DNA from: Lycocorax pyrrhopterus obiensis
Taxonomy: Eukaryota; Chordata; Aves; Passeriformes; Paradisaeidae
Reading direction: 5' to 3'
Assembly (NCBI GenBank): GCA_014706295.1
Contig: JACSVZ010000002.1
Span: 49,936,717 to 50,000,716 of the forward strand
Length of the DNA: 64,000 bases
In this document: one piece after another, positions 48,286 to 60,114 of the stretch
Layout of the letters: each line of letters starts with the position of its first letter
Numbering within the stretch: position 1 is the first letter of the stretch
Translations under genes and position numbers: made by a program
Notes under the pieces: model-generated
What the model saw: the letters and a program-made list of their open reading frames with translations, nothing else
Told to the model about the DNA's origin: nothing
Database searches by the model: none

Positions 48286-48330
48286 GGCCCTCGGCTCGCC
48301 TACGAAGAAACTTTTCCGCAGCGTCCGAAG

Positions 48331-48525
48331 ATGGAGCCTGCCGGCATGGATTATTTCTGCGAGCAGGTACAACAGAAGGACGTGGGCCGCAGGATGCAGG
48401 TTGGCCAAGAGCTGCTGGAGTACCTGGGCGACCCGGCGAGGTCCCCCGATCTGGAGCAGGACCAGCAGCGCCTTGACAAAGTGATCGACGAATTAACAGC
48501 GTGGGTCAACTCCAGTAATTTTAAG
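48331..48525 (+). CDS. CLASP2: CLASP2 exon 1 (coding part)
   Basis: 195 nt, exactly 65 codons, from MEPAGMDYFCEQ to WVNSSNFK, with donor TTTAAG/GTAAGG. The ATG at 48331 is in good context (GAAG ATGG). The reading frame continues open into the intron for about 67 codons, but that part is intronic and unlike CLASP. Confidence 0.95.
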
Positions 48526-51500
48526 GTAAGGCTGCTCGGCGAGGCCCGGTACGGGAAGACCATGATTCATCATGGTAGGGAGGTACAGAGCCCTGGGTTA
48601 CTTTTTAATCAGGTAAGAGCAGGAATAAAACTACATTTGTGCCAGTTTTATCTCTCACCGCACAAAGGGGAATTCCAAAATTTTGGAGGGGTGGTTAATG
48701 TTTTATTGTTTCTATTCCTGTGTCCTTAAAGAAGCAGTAATAGGGGTTTTGGTTTTGCCTTTATCGTTGGCTAGATGGTGTTTTGGTTTGGTTTTGGTTT
48801 GGATTTGAGGGTTTTTTTACGGCACAATGTTAAAAAAACCCCATGCAACTATAATACACACTCGACTTGTGTTTCTTACTCAGAAGCAAGATAGGTGATG
48901 GTTATTTTTCTTATTATTTTCTCGCTACCACTCCTGTTCCGTGGTCTCTGTACTTGGGTGTAATGTTTCATGGGATTGCCATCGTTTTCTGCAGGCCGTG
49001 AAGAGTGCTGCTTCACCGGATTTGTATCACGCTGTGTGTATTTCAGACGATTTAATGACTAATTGGCTTCTTGGGGTTCCCACTGTAAGTTTGAAGTTGT
49101 TTATATCGTGTTTGGGTGACTTTCCTGTACCTGGGAAGTTGCACAGTGTCCTTACAGCGGCCCGATGATGACTCACGTTTCGCTTTTTTCTGTGTGCGTG
49201 TGTCTTTTAGACGGAGCCACGGGAGACGAGTGATCACTCCCTCGCACAGTGTAACACTTGCGAGTTGTTCTGACGTCGGTCAGCCGATAAGGCGATTGAC
49301 AGCGCAGTTTTAGTGCCAAGGACAGTCGTGTTCGCATTGGCGATTTTTTTTTTAATTTATTTTTTTTATTTCCCCCCCCCGCGGTGCGTGTGCGCGGCGC
49401 GGCCGGGCAGGCCCCCGCTGCCGCCGCCGGGGGGCGCTGCCGGGCCGCGCTGCGCGCCCGGGGCCCTCGGCCGGGCCAGCTCCGCCCTGCGCTCGTAACG
49501 TGATCCACTCGCACTTTGGACCTTTAACTCACTGCAGTGAGCCCCTTCTCGCTTTTTCCCTGTTTTCTGAGACACAGGAGGAGGGCGCAGAGTAACCTCT
49601 AAGGGCAGTATGTTCCTGAAATGGGGTTTTTTTTCCCCCCCCTCCTCTGACCTTACTCCGCCGGTGTTTGCACGTAGCAACTTCTGGGTTTGAAGTGTGA
49701 AAATAATAAAGGCTTAACTCCATTTGCGTGTGTGATTTATTTATTTTGGAAGCATGTTTGTCGGTAAAGGTCAGGTTAGCTTGAGGAAGTAGCGTATGCT
49801 GGACAAATACCATTTATTTGCCTTTAAATTCATCATCTGAGGGCAGCTGTTGGTGATAAGATTGATTACTGTGAAATCTAGACAAGTCTTTAAATATACT
49901 CTTTTGCATGGAGAGGGCTAGCTACTTACTTAACAGGGTAATGTAAAAGTTTCTTCCTGCACTTGTAAATTGACAGAATTAGGCATTAAGACTGGAAATT
50001 CAATTTTTAAGGTGTATTTTTCATAGTACAAGAAATTTTGCTTGCTGTTGATGTAAGATGACAGAACTCCTTGTCTGTTTGGACTGTAGGATGAATGAGA
50101 ACTGTGCTGTGCTCCACAAGCATCAGTCACAGAAGGGAGATCCTCTGGTGCAACCTCCCTGCTAAAGCAGCTTCACCTAGAGCAGGTTGCGCAGAATCAC
50201 AGCCAGGCAGGTTTTGAATATGTCCAGTGGAGACTCCACAACCTCTCTGGGCAGCCTGTTCAAGTCCTCTGTCACCCTCAAAGTAAAGGAAATTTTTCCC
50301 TCATATTCAAATGGAACTTCTGTGTTTCAGTTTGCGCCAGTTGCCCAGTGTTAAATCTCTGGGTACCACTGAAAAGAGTAATGCAGAGTGAGAGTATTAC
50401 AAATTCTAAGAATCTTAAAGATAACTTTCAAAATCGTTATTTTTGTTACATCTTCTCTATGTCCGCTTACTGGTTCTCTTTATTGTGTTTCAAGGGATCT
50501 CACATATGTTAGAGCATGGTGTTAGTCATGGGTTTGATCCCTGTAGGGGCCATCACTTAAGAGCTGGGCTCGATGATCCCTTTGGGTCCCTTCCAGCTCG
50601 GAAGATTTTGTGATTATATTGATGGCAGCAGCACAAGATCTTGGGTGTTTTGCTCATGATCAGTTCCAGTGTTCCTGGCTGTGGTACTGACTGCCAGCAT
50701 GTGCTGCTTCAAAATGACGATTAATATTCTAGAAAAGTGGTTTGTGTCTTACTTGCGTATTTTGTCTCATGCAAGCGTAGATGTTGCACATTTAAATGTT
50801 GCATCCTATTTTGTTATTAAACTTAGGCACCAAACAGTAGAAAGTAGTAAATGCCACAGGCTTATCTGATTTTTGGCTGCTGCATTATTTGACACCCTTT
50901 ACTGAGGAATGGATATGTAGAGCACTTAAACAATTCTGCTTGCAGATCTTGCAGGTCTTCAGAGTTCCAAAGTAATGAATCCCTCCCAGCTGATGTGACC
51001 GGTGATATCACAAGCAGTGGTAGTGGCTGGAGACTCAGAACTGCTGAGCTAGATGAATTGGAGATACAAGTGGAGAATGCTGGAGGAAGTTTTGTGGGGG
51101 AGCATTATTTCTGCTGTTGGTGATGGGTATGGATAATAAGGGGATAACTAATGTGGCTTGTCCTGATTGTGCCAAATATTCCTACTGAAAGCTCAGTTCT
51201 TGCATACAGTGCATTTTGCTGACCGTACTGAAAGAGGAGATTGCATGATCTGGAAGCTCTGGTCTCAACTCTTAAGCTGTACCTGTGAAGAGAAAACTTT
51301 CTGTGATACGCCACCCTAGAAAGTTTTTGGCTTACATAACTAGAAGGGAAAGGATCTGGAGGTAGTAGGAGTGTTGGCTTAGCAGGCTTGATAATGAGTG
51401 GGGGAAAAAGAGAATAAGTGTTCAGTAAACAAGTTGGACTCAATGATCTCAAAGGCCTTCTCCTAAACGATTCTATTATTCTAAATGTGGGCGAGTTATC

Positions 51501-54500
51501 AGCAAGGTTGAATTATCTCAAAAAGATTTTGGCCACATAAAACAGTGCTTTTGCTGTTCTGAAGTTTGCAAGTCTTTATAGTTATTTAATAAACAGCCTG
51601 GCAATTCTAAACTAAGAGAGTAGATAGGAAAATTTCTGAGTTCATCTAGCTCATTGAAGTGGAAAACACAATTACTAGCTTGAGTTACTGGTAAATCAAA
51701 AAGGTGGGATTAAGAATGTGTTGACTCATCTGCAGGTGGTTCAGAGTTGTAGTGAAAATTGGTTGCAGAACGTGGGGAATGACCTAGGGAGACAGGAGTC
51801 TGTTGTATTATGAGGACTTCACTTACGATGTCTATGCAGTCAGTGATAAATTGGCTTACAAAGACTCTCGAAAGCTTTGCAGCATCAAGGAGTACACAGA
51901 AGATGTGCATAATTTAAGCATTTATTTTGTATCTCGCTAGAATGAAAGAATTCCTCACTGAACTGAGAATTGTTTGCTTGGTGATCTGGTTTATTTTGTA
52001 TTGGTTGGGTCTGATCTCTCTCCTTCTAAAATGCAGAGATTTGGGGGTTTGAGTGTGTGTCAGTCCCCATCCCTCTCCCTCAACGGTTTTCCCAAGGCTG
52101 TGAGGAATAGGAGTAGGTTAGTTGAAAGTACTAAGGATTGAGTGATGGTATTATTCTGCTGGTATTTGTTCTCAAACTGAAATATTTAGCAGTCTCAGAA
52201 AATGGGAACAGTGCTATTGTTTGTGTTTGGACTCTCAGGTGAATTTCAAAGAGTAAATTAATTACCCATTCTGAGGGTAGTACTACTGACAGATACTTGC
52301 TGGCTTACTGGGTTAGCCTGGATCTTCATCTATGTATACATGAGTTTTGTTTAACCCTTCTCTTAGGTCTCTCTCAGTAGTCACTTGAAATAATTACAAG
52401 ATTATCTAACTGTGCAGTCTGGTGACTCAAACTGTTCCGTGTCTGACTCAAGTAATCTCAAAATCTGCTTTGAACTTCTGCTGAAGAGATGTGGGATGGG
52501 GAAATACTGCTTTTCATGTAGAGCTTTGCAAATCTACTCTTGGCTGCTAGCATGTTGTGGAGTCTTTTAAGAACACCAAAATTGAGCAGTTACTGTCATT
52601 AAAATTATTTTTTGAGCAATAAATGTACCTTTTGGTTCTTTAAGCAAATCACACCTAACAGAAGTAACAAAAACCTATGACTAGAGTGGTGGTAGTTTCT
52701 CAAGGTAATTTTATATGAGAAGAGTAATCAGGAATGTTTGTAACTGCGAGTCACCTTTGGATTTCTCACCTTTGTGGTTAATATCTTAGCTTCTTTTATT
52801 CCTCAACTGCAGTAGAAAAATAATTAATAATCACTGCTTTTATGCCAGAGCAGCAGATTGTTTACCATGGGAAGAAGAAAATCTGATTTCATTCTATCTC
52901 TTTCTGGTAGTATGGATAAACTGTTTCTTTTAGGCAAATCCTTGGAATTATCTCTTTTTCTATGCTTCTTGAAGAGTGAGATTTTTGTGAGCTTTGTTTG
53001 TCTCAACACCAAATACCAAAAGATACTAAAATACCAGTAATCTTGCTGTTGCATTTTTGTATTTCCTGGTTTGGCAAGTGTTTGTTTTGGTTTGTCTTTA
53101 GTTTGACAAAAGGCCAGCAGGAGGAGCTTTCAATTTCCAGGAGGGAAGATTTGAACTGTAATTTTGCAAATAGGTAAAGACAAGTGGTTAGGATGCTTGT
53201 CTGAAGTACTTGCAAAGAGATGGCAGCAGTTAAAACTTGGCTGAATGCATGTATGTGTGTGAGGTGGAAGCTACAATTTAAAATTATCTGAACAAAATGG
53301 ATACTGAGATCTGAAAAAAGAGAGTTCGGAGATAAAAAATGTGAGGTTGCACATTTGATTACAAATAACTGAATGCACAAATGCAGGATGTGGGGCGTGT
53401 GACTGAGTAGCAGACCTTAGGAAGAAAATGTGTGGGTTGTTTTCAATCTGAAGTTGAACACAAGCCAACAACAAAAGGCTACACAAAAGGCAAATGCCAT
53501 AGTGAGTTGTAGGGCTGTAACGTGCAGGACAGAGAAATGGAATAAAAGAGGACCCAGCTTAAACCTTTATTTTTCAGTTACTGTGTAGATCCTGGTATTT
53601 CCTTAGTCTTTGTTAGCAAACAGTGGTAATTTAAATGTCTTTGCTGAAGAAGAAGTGTTTGACTTTGAGCTCTTTGCTGAATTTCATTCTTTCCTTCTTC
53701 AAGTTTTGTTTGATCTTGGCTATGTGGGGGCTACTTTCTTTTTCCTATGTAATGAGAATGTGGTTTGACCTGTCCATGTATGAATCCAGTTTTAGTTTTC
53801 AAGCTCAGTGATTTGATTCCTTCTTGAGTAATGTTTACTATTTTTTTCATGTATTATTTATGTTCTGTTCGAGATACATGATGTCAACAATTGAATATTA
53901 GCCAAATAAGCAGATGTCCTGAAGACAAGGGACACTTGAAAGAAGTTTTAATTATTTTTATTAAAACTAATTTTGTCTGGTCTTTAATTGGGAATGGGGA
54001 ATATGTAGTCTTAAAGTCTCAGGCATCTCCTCCAGAGGTGGAAATGACAGTTCTTTGTTGTTCTGCTGCTTCGGTTTGTGTTATCCAGCCTAACTATACT
54101 CACTATTGGAACAGGAGCTCTGCTGCTCGTGTGGCCAGGTGTTCTGTTCTCACTGTCGTTCTTGAGGCAATTAACTTTGTCAATGTTCAATTTGTTTTCC
54201 AGTGTTTCAGCAAGCTGATTTGACTCATGTTACAGGAGATTTAAGTGCACCAGATCAAATATGCCTGCAGATCGAGAGGGATAACAGGACCATCACTTTT
54301 AGCCTGCAGTTTGATTGACTGGGGTATGAGAAGAGAGCCTTTCCAAGCACTGTGCATTGTGTAAGAGGAGAGGTGCATCCATCAGAAGAGAGCTCGCAGC
54401 AGTCAGTGCATGTGAGCTGTGTGATTTTTGTGGCACTGCTGATTCAAGCAGTTTCTGTCCCTGGCTGAGGAGTGGTGCTGGTGCATCATGCCTGCATTGC

Positions 54501-57500
54501 TCTGATGTGAGTGCCTGTGAGGCTGCACAGCTAACAGGCTCAGGGAGGAGATAGGGCTGAGAAGATGCCTTCTCTTGTTCATCTGTTGGGCTGGTTTCCT
54601 AAAGTGGGCTGCTGTTCAGCTGCATGAATGCTTCTCTTCCCACAGTAGAGGAGCTGGTGCAGAGGTGGGAGTAAGTAGCAGAGAATGGGGATCACTGTAT
54701 TTTTGATACAATTTAAATAAGAGGAAATGGGAAAGGAAATAAGAGACCTTGGGCACAAAAAGAATAAAATTCTTTTGAAAGAACTGAGTTCTAAAATAAA
54801 GTGTTTCTTTGTTTTGCAGCATCAATGTGCTCAGAAAGGCTTTTGACTGCAATTTTCTTGCTGGAAAAAAAAGTTGGGTTTTTTTAATTAATTATTTATT
54901 CGAAAGAGAAATACCATACATCTCATTGTCTTCCCACTGAACCCTGCTTTTAAAGAGACTCTGTCTTGAAACTTTTTCCACTACAGCACGTAAAGTTTTA
55001 GCCAGACAATCGCAAAAAGAAAATGGCTTACAATGTCAGGTGTTGCTGCATCGTATACTTTTGGGTTTTGCTCACAGTCCTTGGAACAGTATCTATGAAA
55101 AATTTATGACAACAGATAAGGGAAGAATGTTTAATGCATATGTGAAGCAAACTGGAGATGTTCCTGTAATGGATCAGGCTGGAGGCAGTACACAAATTTT
55201 AGAATACTGTGTTGTCCACAGAATACAGAACAGTTTGGAGGTCACACTTGCAGTCTGAATTCAGTTTGAAGATGGTGAGAGATTTGGAAATAACAGAAGG
55301 TTGTAAACGTTTTTTTTGGTGACCGTTTGGAGTATTACATTAATGTGTTCTTCAGAATTGGTTAAATGCTTATTAATTAATGTGGGCAGATATGATATGA
55401 AGCTAAAGTTCCCAGCTTAGGGAAAGGGCATTAAAACATATTTCCTTTTTTTTTTTTTTTAATAAGCTCTAAAACTTTTTATGAGAGCGCTATGCTTGCT
55501 TGTTCTGGCTGCAGTCCAGGAGAGGTCAAGGTAACAGGGACTGCCTGGAATTGTGCCTGTTGAGAGGTCCCCTGAAGAAACCAAGCCTTTTCAGTGCAGA
55601 AATACACTCTTCAGTCTCTGGATAAATATGGGTGATTCATTCAGCAATCCTCTGGTAGTGTGGTTACTTGAACTGCGATGCTGCACTGTTCTGTGGTTGG
55701 CCATCACAGGAGAATTGTGAAGGGAAGGTTATCAGAAGTTTCATAGTCTATACCCCTTTTGAGGCAAAGAGGGCTGCGGCTGATGGGTAGTTTTAACAGT
55801 AGCAAAGATTGGATACTTGGGACATTCTTACCTTGTAGTCCTAAGTAAAGCTGCAAAACGTCATTTTGAAGTCAGTAACCTTGCCTTTTCAGATGGGGGG
55901 GCTCTGCATTTGCTAATGAACTTGGACTCCAATTGTTGAGCTTGAAGACTTTGTTAGGTACTAGCAACTCTGTCTCTCTCCTTGCAATGTGATGTGATAT
56001 ATGTTAAAAAAAAATCATACTATTAGAATTGGAAGTGTGTCATTAGTGCCCTTGAAGGTGAAACAAGCAAGAGAATGGAAATAATGCTTTCTTGTCAGTT
56101 AAAATATCTAAAATACAGATGATGTGTGTGGTAGCTTCAGCAGCTGGGACTGCGGTTTTGGCTTCTGTCAGCAGAGGCAGCTGCCCAACTGCTGCTGAGT
56201 GGCAGAGAGAATGGAATCTGAAGATGACATGGCTGGGACTGAAGAACCACATGGGTTGAAGAAAACATCTAGGAGAATGGAAGCTTCCTTCTGCCCATGG
56301 GGCCAGGGGCACTGTTTTGTATCTCTGCAAGCTTTTGAGTTAAGGGGTGGAAGGGAATATGGGTAGATCTCAGCAAAGCGGATAGAATTGGAGTGGGAAA
56401 CAAGGGAGCAAAAAGTATGGAATAGGGGAGCAGAAGTTTGTCCTGAAAGATGAGTAGAGAGAACTAAGAATGTGAAACTTGAAGAAGTGAAGCACAATAT
56501 ACTGTACATACATACGTATTTTTGTTTCGTGTTGTGCTGCTTGCAGGGTTCTTGAGATGATGAGAATTGAGAAGGTATACCTTGGGTCTTGGCTGACAAC
56601 ACTTTAAAAAAAAAAATCTCATGAAGTTTTTGCATATATCTTGTTCCAGCCCTGCAGCACTGGAACAATGCTTGCTCTTGCAGGGTGTAGTTGTTTGGCA
56701 TGCTGTATTTTGTTTGTCAGTAATTGTTAGTGATACCACAGCTGTCCCCATGGTGACAGGACAGCCGATGCCTTAACTTCATTCTTTGGAGTTCCAGATA
56801 GTGACCTCCATGATTCCCCCATTAGATTCTCATGACTAGTTCACAGATCCCGATCTACATGTGTTTCCACGCACGGTTCAGAGGTCCTATGACCAAATCC
56901 AAGGACATTTGTATTAATGTCATTTGGCAACTTACACAAGTAGAGATGTTTTCCTGGTGTTGTCCTGCCCCTAGCTGTCCCCCACAGGGATAGGAAATTA
57001 CAGAATCACAATGAAAATAACAGTAAGAATGCATGGTTATCCAGGTGTGGTTTGAAGAACAGTATTTCTTTTTCTAGCAAAAAACTTAGGTGCCTGGAAG
57101 TTGTCCACAGAACAGCAGGGGCAGTGCTGGAAAGTGTGTGCAGAAGGAGAGCTGGAAAAGCAACAAGCTGCAAAGCAAGAATAGGCTCAATTACTAATTA
57201 CTGGTTCTATTCATAATCGTATTTTGGTTGGAACATCTTGATTTCACTAAAGAGTCTGGTCTTTCTTTATCCAGAACAGATAAAATATTTTTCAGTTGGT
57301 TTGGCAACTTTGTTGTGGTCTGAGAAGTCAAGGATGGTCTTAATATTGACTTGTTAAAGAATAGCAACTAACCAGCTCCAGTTCAAATGAGCCTAAATTT
57401 CTTTTCCCCTAAGAACTTTAAAAGCGCTGTTTTAATGCTTCAAACAATGGTGAGCTGATGAATCAGTCTCGACATACAAAGGCTCTTTCTAGACAGCAAG

Positions 57501-60114
57501 CTAAAGGCTTAATGAATGCAGAGTAAGAAACAAATCCATTGATTTTGATCCCAGAAGGCATTCATCCCTCATTGGAGCTGTTGGGGAAAGAGCAGTGATG
57601 CTGGTGAAAGGTTTTCCTATTGATGGTGGAGGGCTTGTGTTGGTAAATGGTCCCACAGAGTGTCTCAGAGCTTGGAACCTCTTTGTTGCAGGTCTTCTGC
57701 AGAACCTCTAAGTCCTGCCTCAACTTATGATTTAAACTTTTTTTTTGAATGCTGTTTATGTGACCCCATATAAATTAAGGACTCTTTCCGAAGGGCTGCT
57801 TGAATACTGCACAGATGATACCTATGAGGAGATGCTGAAGCTTTGTATCAGAACAGAGAAATACTGAAACTGATTTACAAAACCAGTAGGTGGTAGTTCA
57901 CTTGCTATCCTCTGTAGTTGTGTGGTTCAACTGTCTTGTTTTGTAATGTGAAATGAAAGCAAATTTTGTAGCTAGAGCAGTTTCCCAGGACTTCAACTTG
58001 TGGTCACACTTATGTTCTAACTCTCCAGTTACTGTGGCTTTTCATATCTGTTACCTTTTCAAAGTTGCAGACCACAGAGGACTGCATGAGGTAAAGCTCA
58101 TGCGTGTGTGCTTTATTAAGTTTCTGAGTTGCTGTTCTTGGTAGAAGCCTTCAAGACAGATTTTGCAAAGATAATCAAACATGCAGAGGAGAGAGACTTT
58201 GTAAAAAGTACCTTTACAGAAGGAAAAGCTCGTGTTCGTGCAAAACACTTGCATGAAAAATATCTTTCTTAAAAGTTGTCAGTGTAAGTCTCAGGTAGGG
58301 CTTGTAGTCAGGAAACAGAAGCATAGGAAAACAATGGATCCAGAATGAATTTATTTCTTTCAGGCATTGGTTTTTAGGTGGAGCTTTTTAACTATGGTTT
58401 CATACTGCTTGGTAATCTGGAAAATAACATTAAAGGAAAAACCTTGTGGAAAGCCTTGACATTACCATAAAAGCTATTTTTTTTTTGTCTAAGTAAGTTA
58501 CTAGGTATAGTATTCTGTTTTCCTAAGCTGTAGATAGAGTTACTTGTTGGCAATATATTAATTTAAGCCAGTGATGCCATCCATTTATATATGCTATTCT
58601 GTGTTTTAGTATGTAATACAATTGTGTCCAGGTAAGGTGTACTAACTGGGAACTAAGTTTTATACCTCCTTTTTAAAAGAAGATGTGTTGTACTAATACT
58701 GAATTTATTAAAACCGGCTTAATTGTGTAGTTGCTTCTCATCCTGAGTTTTATGGGGACCTTATTTGTCTAGTTTCCTATGGAAACAAGGCTCATGTGAT
58801 GCTGTGTGCGTGGGCCATGTGTATCACATGCATATCCAGTCAAATTTTTTTTGGCCTGCTGCCTTGTGTGGACAATTGTGACAGATAGGGATCTTAAGGA
58901 AACAGAGGGGTCCAAAAAATACGGTTCCAAATTTTATGAAAATAAACAGCTAATAAAGGAGAGGAATTCTAGCCATGAGTTCAAGGGGAAAAATTTGCAG
59001 TGCATGTCTTGGTAGAAAATAAAGCGGAGGAAAAGCTGTAAGGAACGCCTAAGCTTGAGGAGGTTGTTCCTTTGACAAATGGTTGTTCCATTTGCACCTT
59101 CATGGGCAGCAAATTGAGGTAACTACAAGTTGTGAAAATGCAGGTTCTGGTGTTCCTTATGAACTATTATAGGAAATACAGAATTAAATTTTGGAACAAT
59201 ATGCAGGATAGTAAACAGTACAAGAAGTGTCCCGACTTTTTAAAATAATTTAGTCTAACTGATAATTTCTCTTTGTGTTTTTGTTTCTAAATTAGTGGAT
59301 ATTATTGTCTCATCTAGCTCCTGTTCATGGATGGGAAATTCCTCAAAGTTCCAGTAGTACATTTTTTTTTCTGTTTTGGCTTAGGTTTTGTTTGGGTGTG
59401 GTTTGGGTTTTTTTAGGGTTTTTTTGTGGGTTGGGTTGGTTTTTGTTTTGGTTTAGTTTTTCTTGCTATTCTTGTTTTTGTTTGGTTTGAGGGGGTCCTT
59501 TATTATTTTTTTAATGAGCAAATGAAAAATTAAGCTTCCCTGGCTTAACAAGCAGGTGGACAAATGGTGTAGTCTGAACCACTAGGGAAAGCAGAATTAG
59601 CTTCTCAGTTATTTTCTTTTGGGAGTTTGGAAAATGATGTAATGACCTTAGTGGATGAGCTAAGTGGCCAGATTGAAGTAAGCTCTTATCATCTGGGAAA
59701 CCTTTAAACCATGTCTTTGTTTGGGTTTTGTAGTTGAAAGTACAAAGGCATTGGATTTCTAAAATTTATTTTCTTCTGTTTTAAGACAAGAACTGAAAAA
59801 TCTGCACTGCTCCAGTATATGTAAATAAACTTGATCTATTCCAAACATATTTTGATAACTTTGTCTTAATAAGAACTTTGAAGGAATTACTAGTTCTTCA
59901 ACTGAAACTTTCATTTATCTTTAAGATAGTTTTTCAGCATGCTTGCATTTATATGTCTAATTTGTATTTTGAAATATATTCTAAAATATTCTTTAGTGAT
60001 CTCATTTATAATATCTAATGCTTTTGTTTCAACAGGTATCACTACTGGGATTAGATGTTCTAGGTGCCTTTGTCGACAGACTATCAGGACGCTTTAAACC
60101 TTATATAGGAACTG
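48331..60114 (+). CDS. CLASP2: CLASP2, first two coding exons, partial gene
   Basis: CLASP2 is a microtubule plus-end tracking protein. It suppresses catastrophe and promotes rescue at the leading edge, Golgi and kinetochores through TOG-like domains and EB-binding SxIP motifs. Exons 48331-48525 and 60036-60114 join in phase 0 to give 91 codons plus one base. The product starts MEPAGMDYFCEQVQQKDVGR, continues to TAWVNSSNFK, and reads VSLLGLDVLGAFVDRLSGRF in exon 2. This is the N-terminus of the TOG1 domain. The FVDRLS-RFK-Y pattern and equal exon 1 length (65 codons) fit CLASP2. Some exon 1 residues (LDK, WVNSSN) look CLASP1-like, but the PDCD6IP neighbour fixes the paralogue. The ATG has A at -3 and G at +4. 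Only the long (TOG1-containing) isoform's start is here. The rest of the gene lies beyond the right edge. Confidence 0.93.
49370..49510 (+). promoter_or_regulatory. Secondary CpG block in CLASP2 intron 1
   Basis: This is a short stretch of very high CpG density about 0.85 kb after exon 1. It is preceded by a T/C-rich tract and, at 49271-49278, a CRE-like TGACGTCG. It could be an alternative promoter or first exon. A GTAACG after 49495 could act as a donor. Nothing here proves transcription. Confidence 0.35.
50133..50385 (-). mobile_element. CR1 LINE 3'-end fragment, minus strand
   Basis: It reads 'gggagatcctctggtgcaacctccctgctaaagcagcttcacctagagcaggttg', 'gtccagtggagactccacaacctctctgggcagcctgttc' and 'gggtaccactgaaaagag'. 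This is reverse-complement CR1 3' sequence, similar to the copy at 23522-23790 but more diverged. Confidence 0.92.
50493..50615 (+). mobile_element. tRNA-Ile-derived SINE (TguSINE1-like)
   Basis: The 5' half follows tRNA-Ile: A-box-like 'tctcacatatgttagagc', then 'atggtgttag', then B-box-like 'gggtttgatccctgtaggggcca', with the anticodon-loop region shortened by about a dozen bases. The 3' half, 'aagagctgggctcgatgatccctttgggtcccttccagctcggaagattttgtgatt', is a CR1-type tail. This composite structure is that of TguSINE1, described in zebra finch and other passerines. It is mobilised by CR1, and this copy is an intronic relic, not a tRNA gene. Confidence 0.85.
51428..51484 (+). mobile_element. 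CR1 LINE 3' terminus, plus strand
   Basis: It reads 'agttggactcaatgatctcaaaggccttctcctaaacgattctattattct', the last 55 or so bases of a CR1 3' end including the terminal repeat. It could also be the tail of an eroded SINE. Confidence 0.8.
59393..59438 (+). repeat. G/T-rich tract with five GGG runs
   Basis: Within a longer low-complexity G/T tract (59351-59490), five GGG runs are separated by T-rich spacers of about 8, 8, 9 and 2 bases on the CLASP2 coding strand. It is a long-loop G-quadruplex candidate in DNA or nascent RNA, about 600 bp before exon 2. Confidence 0.5.
60036..60114 (+). CDS. CLASP2: CLASP2 exon 2
   Basis: 79 nt: acceptor TTTGTTTCAACAG, then VSLLGLDVLGAFVDRLSGRF and KPYIGT plus one base, donor ACTG/GTGAGT. 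It continues the first TOG-domain HEAT repeat directly from exon 1 in phase 0. Confidence 0.95.

Larger units (their letters stand above)
47200..48565 (+). promoter_or_regulatory. CLASP2: CpG-island promoter and 5' UTR of CLASP2
   Basis: About 1.35 kb of very CpG-dense sequence ends just inside intron 1. It contains a perfect NRF1 palindrome GCGCATGCGC (47252-47261), a tetranucleotide repeat (47351-47445), a GGC/AGC run (47561-47590), several GC boxes, and two upstream ORFs ahead of the start codon. No TATA box is evident. The true transcription start cannot be fixed from sequence, so the repeat could be promoter or leader. Confidence 0.88.
48526..60035 (+). other. CLASP2: CLASP2 intron 1
   Basis: This is an 11.5 kb intron with GTAAGG...CAACAG ends. 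It contains a secondary CpG block (49370-49510), CR1 fragments (50133-50385 and 51428-51484), a TguSINE1-like SINE (50493-50615) and a G-rich G/T tract (59393-59438). ORFs up to 177 codons (minus, 56168-56701) show no recognisable domain and are treated as chance. Confidence 0.9.

Noticed and set aside
50493..50560. Possible tRNA-Ile gene
   Set aside because: A- and B-box-like sequences are present, but the anticodon region is deleted and a CR1-like tail follows. It is a SINE, not a tRNA gene.
50900..51123. Stop-free plus frame of about 70 codons with an acidic, coding-like peptide
   Set aside because: It lacks a start codon and any recognisable domain. Its length is unremarkable for chance.
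53891..54223. 110-codon plus ORF in CLASP2 intron 1
   Set aside because: No match to CLASP2 isoforms or to any family I know, and no plausible splice sites framing it.
56168..56701. 177-codon minus-strand ORF in CLASP2 intron 1
   Set aside because: Antisense in an intron with no family resemblance and cysteine/serine-rich composition typical of non-coding frames.
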